Shown here in pieces: positions 57,882 through 64,000 of a stretch of DNA of 64,000 nucleotides. The position numbers and the translations under genes were made by a program. The stretch lies in contig JAFYMG010000013.1 in the NCBI GenBank assembly GCA_017556705.1, positions 1 to 64,000 of the forward strand, given 5' to 3'. The notes under the pieces were generated by a model. It worked only from the letters and a program-made list of their open reading frames with translations, did no database searches and was not told the DNA's origin. Each line of letters begins with the position of its first letter. Positions within the stretch are counted from its first letter, which is position 1. The stretch comes from Paludibacteraceae bacterium (lineage in GTDB: Bacteria; Bacteroidota; Bacteroidia; Bacteroidales; Paludibacteraceae).

Positions 57882-58760
57882 ATGATGCGTAAGATAGTAT
57901 TTCTTTTTATCGCTGCTTTCTCAGCGCTCTCTTTGTTCGCAGAGAATGTCAATCATGCTAGCAATGCACGTGCGGTGCAGGTGGAGCGTACCATGGTGAT
58001 TACCTATGATCTGAGCAAGACATCCAACGTGCGTTTGCTGATAGCCACGAATATGTCCAATGATTTCAAGGAACTGAAGCAAGTGACAGGTGATGTGGGA
58101 AGAAACGTGCCAGCGGGCAAAAACCGCACTATCACTTGGCATGTGCTGGAGGAGTATGACCGCTTTAGCGCAGATGGGGTACGTTTTAAGGTGGAGACGT
58201 ATGGAGGAAATTGTGAGGCTGTAGATCTGGGCTTGAGTGTGAAGTGGGCGACATGTAATGTAGGTGCCAATAAACCAGAGGATTATGGTGATTATTTTGC
58301 ATGGGGTGAAACAAAACCAAAATCAACCTATAGTTGGAGCACTTATAAATGGTGTAGAGGTAGTTCTTACACGCAAATCAAGTATTGTACCAGTAAAAGG
58401 CAATTGGATATGTCCGATGATGCCGCTCGTGCGAATTGGGGTGGCAGTTGGCGTATGCCAACCAAGGCAGAGCAAGATGAGTTACGAAGGAAATGCACTT
58501 GGACGTGGACTATTCAAAACGGAGTTAAGGGGTATAGGGTGACAAGCAAAAGCAATGGCAATAGTATATTCCTCCCCGCAGCGGGCTACCGCGACGACGG
58601 TTCGCTCTACGGCGCAGGCAGCGACGGCGACTACTGGTCGAGTTCGCTCAGCACGGACACCTCGGACTACGCGTATGGATTGAGCTTCTTCTATTCGAGC
58701 GATGTGTTCAGGGGCAGCCGTCGGTGCTGTGGTCAATCTGTTCGCCCAGTATGCCCTTAG
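57882..58760 (+). CDS. FISUMP (Fib_succ_major) domain surface protein with GC-rich 3' end
   Basis: 292 residues. Signal peptide (IVFLFIAAFSALSLFA), a domain at about 25-108 ending VRFKVE that recurs in the 61.6-kb protein, then one FISUMP domain (CEAVDLGLSVKWATCNVGAN, YFAWGETKPKSTY, WRMPTKAEQDEL, FLPAAGYRDDG, QSVRPVCP). FISUMP is a C-type-lectin-like fold found in surface adhesins. The last ~190 bp are much richer in GC than the rest of the gene and use many NNC codons, as expected for a diversified region. In an operon with the caspase-like gene. Confidence 0.85.
   Translation: MMRKIVFLFIAAFSALSLFAENVNHASNARAVQVERTMVITYDLSKTSNVRLLIATNMSNDFKELKQVTGDVGRNVPAGKNRTITWHVLEEYDRFSADGVRFKVETYGGNCEAVDLGLSVKWATCNVGANKPEDYGDYFAWGETKPKSTYSWSTYKWCRGSSYTQIKYCTSKRQLDMSDDAARANWGGSWRMPTKAEQDELRRKCTWTWTIQNGVKGYRVTSKSNGNSIFLPAAGYRDDGSLYGAGSDGDYWSSSLSTDTSDYAYGLSFFYSSDVFRGSRRCCGQSVRPVCP
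58570..58742 (+). other. Candidate hypervariable region (DGR-type) in the FISUMP gene
   Basis: By hand count 58571-58670 is about 69% GC, while the preceding 100 bp are about 43%. Codons here are dominated by NNC (TAC, GAC, AGC, TTC, GGC, ACC), the result expected when AAC codons of a template are mutated at adenines. It ends just before the invariant SVRPVCP. No reverse transcriptase or template repeat is in the window, so this is inference. Confidence 0.4.
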
Positions 58761-58797
58761 AATTTACCCTTTATACGAGCAAGCCATGCAATGAATA

Positions 58798-58905
58798 CAT
58801 TCGGCGGTTTTTGCGGTGCGGGCGCTCGCGGAGAGTACCCCAAAACGCGATGAGCGTTTTCGGGGTCCCGAAGCGAGCTACCCAGCTCGCATGGTAAAAT
58901 CAGCC
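58798..58905. repeat. GC-rich palindromic region with third copy of the ligA palindrome
   Basis: Includes GCGggcgctCGC, the palindrome CCCCAAAACGC-gatga-GCGTTTTCGGGG (58838-58865) matching the two in ligA, and GCGAGCTacccAGCTCGC. The remaining spacer to groES (to 59301) holds no convincing gene. Confidence 0.8.
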
Positions 58906-59074
58906 GCGGGGGCGAAATATAAAATACTATGCAACTAAAGGAGGTTTTTTCTATACCCTTAGTATATAGCGCAATAAGATTTATTAAGATTTCTCGAGCG
59001 TAGCGAGTAGGAGTTCATTTGTTACGCGTAGAAGTCTTGCTCATGTACGGGCTCTATAACCGCCACGAATTGTG

Positions 59075-59096
59075 TGGTTATTGTCTGGTTATTGTG
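59075..59096 (+). repeat. 11-bp tandem repeat, second copy of the 0.17-kb array
   Basis: Units TGGTTATTGTC and TGGTTATTGTG followed by TGGTGC, as at 174-206. Confidence 0.8.
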
Positions 59097-59248
59097 TGGT
59101 GCTAGCCAAGGATTTTTCATATAAAGTGTTATATATGAAATATTCTTCTGCCAAAATGGCAGTGCTTTGTCAATATTTCCCCTTAAAACCTTTAGAACCC
59201 TTAGAACTTTTTTAACTTTCACTCTTTGGCACGGAGTTTGTAGGTAAA

Positions 59249-59261
59249 GCTGCAAAGCAGC
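59249..59261 (+). promoter_or_regulatory. Palindrome before groES, possible operator
   Basis: GCTGCaaaGCAGC lies 40 bp before the groES start. No CIRCE element or clear -7 box was seen, so this could be a regulatory site or simply one more member of the hairpin repeats. Confidence 0.3.
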
Positions 59262-59301
59262 GAACCACTTTCGTGAGTATTAACGAACAAAAAAACATAT
59301 C

Positions 59302-59580
59302 ATGAGCAAGATTCAACCATTAGCTGACCGCGTGTTGGTAAAACCAATGGCGGCAGAAGAGAAGACAATCGGCGGTATCATCATCCCTGATAGCGCAAAA
59401 GAGAAACCACTTCGTGGCGAGGTGATCGCCGTAGGCGAAGGAACCAAAGACGAGAAAATGCTCCTCTCTGAGGGCGACACCGTGTTGTACGGCAAGTATG
59501 CAGGTACCGAACTCGAGTTTGACGGCGAGAAATACCTCATCATGCGCCAAAGCGACGTGTTGGCAATTCTCAAAGATTGA
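59302..59580 (+). CDS. groES: Co-chaperonin GroES
   Basis: 92-residue subunit of the heptameric lid of the chaperonin. [19 protein letters not shown] at the start, the mobile loop around [18 protein letters not shown] and [11 protein letters not shown] and YGKYAGTEL are standard. Its partner groEL lies 203 bp downstream, an unusually long gap for this operon, filled by a hairpin repeat array. Confidence 0.98.
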   Translation: MSKIQPLADRVLVKPMAAEEKTIGGIIIPDSAKEKPLRGEVIAVGEGTKDEKMLLSEGDTVLYGKYAGTELEFDGEKYLIMRQSDVLAILKD

Positions 59581-59765
59581 GAATGAAGAGTTAGCTTCGC
59601 TGAATGGTCATCTGTGATGAATAGTTAGCCCTGCGGGCTGAAAAGTTATGCTTCGTATGAATAATTATCTTCGATATCTTCGATGAATTTTTACGAAGTA
59701 ACCATTCACGAAGTAATCCTTCACAAAGTAACCATTCATGCGCGCAGCGCATAACCATCATTAAC
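59581..59765 (+). repeat. Array of hairpin-bearing repeats between groES and groEL
   Basis: About five units that start with a GAATAGTTA-like word and continue with a short palindrome that differs each time: AGCttcGCT, TCAtctgTGA, AGCCCtgcGGGCT, ATgcttcgTAT, ATCttcGAT. Three 15-bp units GAAGTAACCATTCAC (59695-59739) and GCGCgcaGCGC follow. It ends about 20 bp before the groEL ATG. Confidence 0.8.
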
Positions 59766-59783
59766 AACGTTAATCAAAAAACT

Positions 59784-61412
59784 ATGGCAAAAAACATTTC
59801 ATATAACGTAGAGGCGCGTGATGCCCTCAAACGTGGCGTGGACCAATTGGCTAACGCCGTAAAAGTAACCCTCGGCCCTAAAGGTCGTAACGTAATCATT
59901 GATAAGAAGTTTGGTGCACCACACATCACCAAAGATGGTGTGTCAGTAGCCAAAGAGATAGAACTCGCAGACGCTGCGGAGAACCTCGGCGCACAACTCG
60001 TCAAGGAAGTGGCAAGTAAGACTGGCGACCAAGCAGGTGACGGTACAACCACCGCCACTGTCCTCACACAAGCGATTGTCAGTGTGGGACTTAAGAACGT
60101 CACCGCAGGTGCTAACCCTATGGACCTCAAGCGCGGTATGGACAAAGCTGTCAGCGCTATCGTCAAGAATATCAAAGAGCAAAGCGAAGAGGTAGGCAAC
60201 GACTTCGATAAGATCGAGCAAGTGGCTACCGTGTCTGCCAACAACGACGCAGAGATCGGCAAGCTCATCGCAGATGCGATGCGTAAGGTAAGCAAGGACG
60301 GTGTGATCACCATTGGCGAAGCCAAGGGTATGGACACCACCATCGACGTGGTGCAAGGTATGCAGTTCGATCGCGGCTATATCAGCCCATACTTCGTAAC
60401 CAATACCGAGACCATGGAGGTGGAGATGGATCGCCCATATATCCTCCTCTACGACAAGAAGATCAGCAACCTCAAAGAGTTGCTCCCTGTTCTTGAGCCA
60501 GCCGTACAAAGCGGCCGTCCATTGCTCGTGATCGCTGAGGATGTGGATAGCGAGGCACTTACTACCCTGGTAGTCAATCGCTTGCGCGCACAACTCAAGA
60601 TTTGCGCAGTGAAAGCTCCTGGCTTTGGCGATCGTCGCAAAGAGATGTTGGAGGATATTGCTATCCTTACTGGCGGTACCGTCATCAGCGAAGAGAAGGG
60701 TATCAAGCTCGAGGCTGCTACTATCGACATGCTCGGTACAGCAGAGAGCGTGACAGTGAACAAAGATAACACCACCATCGTCAACGGTGCAGGCGACAAA
60801 GAGGCTATCGCTGCTCGCGTGGGACAAATCAAAGCACAAATCGTTGCCACTAAATCTACCTACGACAAAGAGAAACTCCAAGAGCGTCTTGCTAAGCTCG
60901 CAGGCGGCGTAGCCCAACTCAATGTAGGTGCTGCCTCTGAGGTGGAGATGAAGGAGAAGAAAGACCGTGTGGATGATGCCCTCAGCGCAACCCGCGCAGC
61001 GATCGAAGAAGGTATCGTAGCCGGTGGTGGCGTGGCATATATCCGCGCACAAGCGGCTCTCGAAGGTCTCAAGGGCGAGAACGACGACGAGCAAACTGGT
61101 ATCGAGATCATCCGTCGCGCTATCGAGGAGCCACTTCGTCAGATCGTTGCCAACGCAGGCAAAGAGGGGGCTGTGGTAGTAGATAAGGTACGCGCGGGCG
61201 AGGCCGACTTTGGCTACAACGCACGCAAGGATGTGTACGAGAACTTAAAAGCTGCGGGCGTGGTGGATCCTGCTAAGGTGACCCGCGTAGCATTGGAGAA
61301 CGCTGCCAGCATCGCAGGTATGTTCCTCACTACCGAGTGCGTGATCACCGATATCAAGGAGGAGCACCCAATGCCAGCAATGCCTGCTGGCGGCATGGGG
61401 GGCATGATGTAA
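59784..61412 (+). CDS. groEL: Chaperonin GroEL
   Basis: 542-residue ATP-driven folding chamber subunit. [17 protein letters not shown], the ATP-binding [10 protein letters not shown] (Asp of DGT), and GGVAYIRA with the C-terminal [13 protein letters not shown] tail are typical. Strong codon bias with C-ending codons, like gdhA, indicates high expression; this also creates long spurious frames on the other strand. Followed by three hairpin repeat units and a terminator. Confidence 0.98.
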   Translation: MAKNISYNVEARDALKRGVDQLANAVKVTLGPKGRNVIIDKKFGAPHITKDGVSVAKEIELADAAENLGAQLVKEVASKTGDQAGDGTTTATVLTQAIVSVGLKNVTAGANPMDLKRGMDKAVSAIVKNIKEQSEEVGNDFDKIEQVATVSANNDAEIGKLIADAMRKVSKDGVITIGEAKGMDTTIDVVQGMQFDRGYISPYFVTNTETMEVEMDRPYILLYDKKISNLKELLPVLEPAVQSGRPLLVIAEDVDSEALTTLVVNRLRAQLKICAVKAPGFGDRRKEMLEDIAILTGGTVISEEKGIKLEAATIDMLGTAESVTVNKDNTTIVNGAGDKEAIAARVGQIKAQIVATKSTYDKEKLQERLAKLAGGVAQLNVGAASEVEMKEKKDRVDDALSATRAAIEEGIVAGGGVAYIRAQAALEGLKGENDDEQTGIEIIRRAIEEPLRQIVANAGKEGAVVVDKVRAGEADFGYNARKDVYENLKAAGVVDPAKVTRVALENAASIAGMFLTTECVITDIKEEHPMPAMPAGGMGGMM

Positions 61413-61483
61413 TGCGCTTGGCGCATTACTGGACGCCCCGATGGGGCTATAGGACGCCGCAAGCGGCTATAGGTGATAGGCTA
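61411..61483 (+). repeat. Three ~20-bp hairpin units after groEL
   Basis: Units 61411-61430, 61431-61451 and 61452-61471, centred on ATGCGCttgGCGCAT, GCCCCgatGGGGC and GCCGCaaGCGGC. The last two share the frame GGACGC...GGCTATA. The first unit overlaps the groEL stop codon. Confidence 0.85.
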
Positions 61484-61489
61484 GAATAC

Positions 61490-61519
61490 AAAAAATCGCA
61501 CTTTCGGGTGCGATTTTTT
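61490..61519 (+). terminator. Terminator after groEL
   Basis: Perfect 12-bp stem AAAAAATCGCAC/GTGCGATTTTTT with a 6-nt loop and T-tract. Confidence 0.92.
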
Positions 61520-61550
61520 GTATATATTTGCATATTTATAAAAAAAGTTG

Positions 61551-61558
61551 TAACTTTG
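61551..61558 (+). promoter_or_regulatory. -7 box TAACTTTG for the double FISUMP gene
   Basis: TAACTTTG preceded by AAAAAAAGTTG, 42 bp before the ATG at 61601, almost identical to the caspase promoter at 56156. Confidence 0.72.
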
Positions 61559-61600
61559 TCGCTTATTTTAACAAAGTGGTGGTTATTTTATAAAAATAGT

Positions 61601-63445
61601 ATGCGTAAGGTAATATTTTTTATAGCATTGGTGTTCTCTATAGTACCATTGCTCGCAGAGAATGCGAGCAATGTGCGTGTAGAGCAAAAAGGATATCGTG
61701 GAGATACGGTAGTGATTACATATGATTTGAGTGTAAAAGCAACTATTAAATTGTTGATGTCCACTGATATGTCCAATGACTTCAAGGAATTGACCAAAGT
61801 AGTGGGTGATGTTGGTAAAGAACTAGTAGCAGGTTCTAATTATACCATTATATGGCTTCCTTTGCTGGAATACGAGCGTTTTTATGCGGATGATGTGCGC
61901 TTCAAGGTAGAAGCAGTCACTCAATCACCATTGCAAGTATCTACATCGCAGCTAACAACTTCGGCCAGTGCTGCAACAGGGCGTATGGCAGGGCATGAGT
62001 ATGTGGATCTGGGCCTGAGTGTGAAGTGGGCGACATGTAATATAGGTGCCTCTCGTCCAGAAGATTATGGTGATTATTTTGCATGGGGAGAGACGCGAAC
62101 TAAGTCAGATTATGGTGGTTGGAACACCTATAAATGGTGTAATGGTAGTGAAACAACTTTGACTAAATACAAAGGTAGCAATACTCAACTTGATTCCAGT
62201 GATGATGCCGCTCACGTCAAGTGGGGGGTACCTTGGCGCATGCCAACTAGGGCAGAACAAGATGAGTTGCGCAAGAATTGTACATGGCAATGGACCACTC
62301 AGAATGGAGTGAATGGCTATAAGGTAACCGGACGCAATGGCAATAGTATTTTCTTACCTGCTGCAGGTTGTATGATGCATGGTTTGTGGAAAGCAGGGGA
62401 TGAAGGACGTTATTGGTCGAGCAATACAGACAATGAGGAGAAATACCAAAAGTATGGGTATATATTAAAATTTGGGTCAGAAAAAGCTGACTGGGGATTT
62501 GGTTCACGACATACTGGAGCTCCTATCCGTCCTGTATGTGCTTTTACGACTTCTACAACGGCTTCTACGCCATTGCAAGTATCTAAATCGCAGATTTCGG
62601 TATCATCAACTGGCGCAACAGAGTATATTACTATTACATGCGGCAAATCTTGGGAAATCCAATATCCTTCGGCAACGATGTATAGTGCGACGCGTAGTGG
62701 AAATTCCGTAAAGGTAGTGATACACGCTAATACAACGACGGATGATCGTGCAGATTTCTTCTATATCCGAACTACCGATGAGAGTGAAAAAGTGAAAATC
62801 TCTTTGTCGCAGTCGGGTAAATCATCTTCGTCATCTGCAACAACTACCTATTCCTACAATAGCAGTAGTTCTCAATACGAGTATGTAGATATGGGCCTGA
62901 GTGTGAAGTGGGCGACGTGTAATATAGGTGCTTCTCGTCCAGAAGATTATGGTGATTATTTTGCATGGGGAGAGACGCGAACAAAGTCCGATTACTCTTG
63001 GAATACGTATAAATGGGGTAGTGGAGAGTATTCGCTGAGCAAGTATATTACTCAAAGTAAATATGGTAGAGTGGATAATAAGACTATCCTAGAATCAAGT
63101 GATGATGCTGCTCGCGTTAAATGGGGAGCGCCTTGGCGCATGCCAACCATGGAAGAAATGGAAGAATTGTGTAATAATTGCACATGGAAATGGACCACTC
63201 AAAATGGAGTCAAGGGCTATAGAGTCACAGCACGAAATGGTAACAGCATTTTCTTGCCAGCGGGAGGCAATATGTTCTCAAATTCACAATTTGATACAAA
63301 TGAGGGATGGTATTGGCTGAGATCGCTCACTACGGGTAGCTATCCAGATTGTGCATATAACATGAAATTTACATCGGGCAAGAAAGGGGATACTCATTAT
63401 TGTACCAGAACAAGAGGTTGCAACATTCGACCTGTATGTCCATAA
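61601..63445 (+). CDS. Surface protein with two FISUMP domains and a BACON-like domain
   Basis: 614 residues. Signal peptide (VIFFIALVFSIVPLLA), an N-terminal domain ending VRFKVE shared with the 57.9-kb protein (about 20-105), FISUMP 1 (about 125-310), a BACON-like domain (about 320-410: LQVSKSQISVSSTG, TCGKSWEIQY) and FISUMP 2 (about 425-614, ending CNIRPVCP). Both FISUMP C-termini are AT-rich like the rest of the gene, unlike the GC-rich end of the 57.9-kb gene. BACON domains often bind glycans or mucin-like ligands. Start at MRKVIFF, after the -7 box; the open frame extends further upstream into the groEL end. Confidence 0.85.
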   Translation: MRKVIFFIALVFSIVPLLAENASNVRVEQKGYRGDTVVITYDLSVKATIKLLMSTDMSNDFKELTKVVGDVGKELVAGSNYTIIWLPLLEYERFYADDVRFKVEAVTQSPLQVSTSQLTTSASAATGRMAGHEYVDLGLSVKWATCNIGASRPEDYGDYFAWGETRTKSDYGGWNTYKWCNGSETTLTKYKGSNTQLDSSDDAAHVKWGVPWRMPTRAEQDELRKNCTWQWTTQNGVNGYKVTGRNGNSIFLPAAGCMMHGLWKAGDEGRYWSSNTDNEEKYQKYGYILKFGSEKADWGFGSRHTGAPIRPVCAFTTSTTASTPLQVSKSQISVSSTGATEYITITCGKSWEIQYPSATMYSATRSGNSVKVVIHANTTTDDRADFFYIRTTDESEKVKISLSQSGKSSSSSATTTYSYNSSSSQYEYVDMGLSVKWATCNIGASRPEDYGDYFAWGETRTKSDYSWNTYKWGSGEYSLSKYITQSKYGRVDNKTILESSDDAARVKWGAPWRMPTMEEMEELCNNCTWKWTTQNGVKGYRVTARNGNSIFLPAGGNMFSNSQFDTNEGWYWLRSLTTGSYPDCAYNMKFTSGKKGDTHYCTRTRGCNIRPVCP

Positions 63446-63506
63446 CAACGGAACACACTCAATAATTAATTTTAGTTGTTTTTTGTAAAATCAATATTTA
63501 AATGAT

Positions 63507-64000
63507 ATGAAACAAATTAAATTACTACTTGTATTCTTAACGTTTTCTGGTTTATGTGTTGCTCAGAGCAATATTAGTGCACCAATGAATTTTCGTGTTG
63601 AGAAGGAAATCAAACCGGCCATATTACAATTGGTAGATGGGTCAATAGCATTTATTGATCCTAGTGGAAACCATGCCATTGATGCCAATGAGGCATGTAA
63701 GATCCGTTTTGCAGTTAAGAATGTAGGTACAGGCGATGGCGTTAATTGTACGGCGAAGATTGAGGCAGCAGGTTCCACGAGTGGAATTACATATTCGGGT
63801 AAGAAATTATCACCAATCAAAGTGGGTTCTACGATGGATATTGAGTTGCCAATTACAGCTTCGATGAATACGATAGATGGCACTATTCATTTCAAGGTAA
63901 TGGTAGATGAACCAATGGGTTTTGGAACCGACAATGTACAATTGACAGTGGCCACTCGTCAGTTTGTATCTCCATTGCTTCGTGTGGTGGATCATACTGT
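63507..64000 (+). CDS. Caspase-like protease paralogue, N-terminal part (runs off the window)
   Basis: Starts ATG at 63507 and is open to the window end (164 codons visible). Signal peptide (LLLVFLTFSGLCVAQS), then a CARDB-like domain closely matching the 56.2-kb protein: EKEIKPAILQLVDGSIAFID, EACKIRFAVKNVGTGDG and VSPLLRVVDHT. The caspase domain would lie outside. Follows the double FISUMP gene by 61 bp with no promoter box seen, so probably cotranscribed. Confidence 0.82.
   Translation, partial: MKQIKLLLVFLTFSGLCVAQSNISAPMNFRVEKEIKPAILQLVDGSIAFIDPSGNHAIDANEACKIRFAVKNVGTGDGVNCTAKIEAAGSTSGITYSGKKLSPIKVGSTMDIELPITASMNTIDGTIHFKVMVDEPMGFGTDNVQLTVATRQFVSPLLRVVDHT

Noticed and set aside
59022..59255. 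77-codon minus-strand frame before groES
   Set aside because: Its peptide (VKVKKVLRVLKVL) is a translation of 9-bp and 11-bp repeats and has no start context or promoter.
59581..59765. CRISPR-like array between groES and groEL
   Set aside because: Units are unequal, 15-26 bp, without constant repeats and unique spacers, and no cas genes are present.
59943..61094. 383-codon open frame antisense to groEL
   Set aside because: Same cause: codon bias of groEL keeps the opposite frame open; composition is unlike a real protein.

Overview
The window is a piece of a Bacteroidales-type chromosome (phylum Bacteroidota). Evidence: almost every operon start carries the Bacteroidota -7 promoter box TAnnTTTG (usually TACCTTTGC); Shine-Dalgarno sequences are mostly absent; and the gene set is typical of the group (PorU and PorV of the type IX secretion system, a lipidated TamA-like protein, a TonB-dependent receptor with carboxypeptidase-regulatory N-terminus, DUF6913, DUF2490, BACON and FISUMP domains, LptD and LpxK). 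CE2-type esterases and an NADP-type glutamate dehydrogenase would suit a gut anaerobe, but that is inference. I saw no tRNA, rRNA, CRISPR array or prophage.

Layout. 0-0.14 kb: end of an IS3-family (IS150-like) insertion sequence. 0.3-9.4 kb: sensor kinase, ispE, polysaccharide-export ABC permease, DUF349 protein plus FtsE-like ATPase, sufE, an SPFH/TM2 membrane operon, and shikimate kinase. 9.5-15.5 kb: an operon running leftward through a degenerate FAH-fold protein, porU, porV, ispF and a small exported protein. 15.5-20.3 kb: lptD-slyD-der. 20.9-29.3 kb: rightward envelope and housekeeping run tamL-like, rnhB, sppA, lpxK, msbA-like ABC exporter and an exported protein. 29.3-34.6 kb: trmN6-like methyltransferase, a His-rich membrane transporter, an NtrY-like kinase and gdhA. 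34.7-44.4 kb: OB-fold lipoprotein, infC-rpmI-rplT, then SGNH esterase, TonB receptor, surface lipoprotein and a triple OB-fold protein. 44.5-50 kb: secreted nuclease, ligA, DUF6913 and dapA. 50.3-52.3 kb: yceD-rpmF and an RluB/RsuA-type pseudouridine synthase. 52.4-56 kb: three tandem CE2-like esterases. 56.2-64 kb: caspase-like protease and FISUMP genes arranged on both sides of groES-groEL.

The most unusual feature is a dense population of short degenerate tandem repeats with 7-, 8-, 9-, 11- or 15-base units, often built as repeat array, small hairpin, repeat array. They fill intergenic spacers and also lie in frame inside conserved genes: a histidine kinase, ispE, a DUF2490 porin-like gene, the signal peptides of three esterases, and above all ligA, which carries three insertions totalling roughly 80-90 residues. 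A palindrome of about 32 bp occurs three times, twice in ligA in two different reading frames. Hairpin stems differ in sequence from unit to unit while pairing is kept. In construction this resembles Rickettsia palindromic elements or cyanobacterial heptamer STRR repeats; I do not recognise a described Bacteroidota family.

Other points of interest are a FISUMP gene whose 3' end switches abruptly to about 69% GC with many NNC codons (a candidate variable region of a diversity-generating retroelement), an infC gene whose only plausible start is AUA behind a strong Shine-Dalgarno, and a set of related OB-fold domains shared between a secreted nuclease and proteins of a TonB uptake locus.
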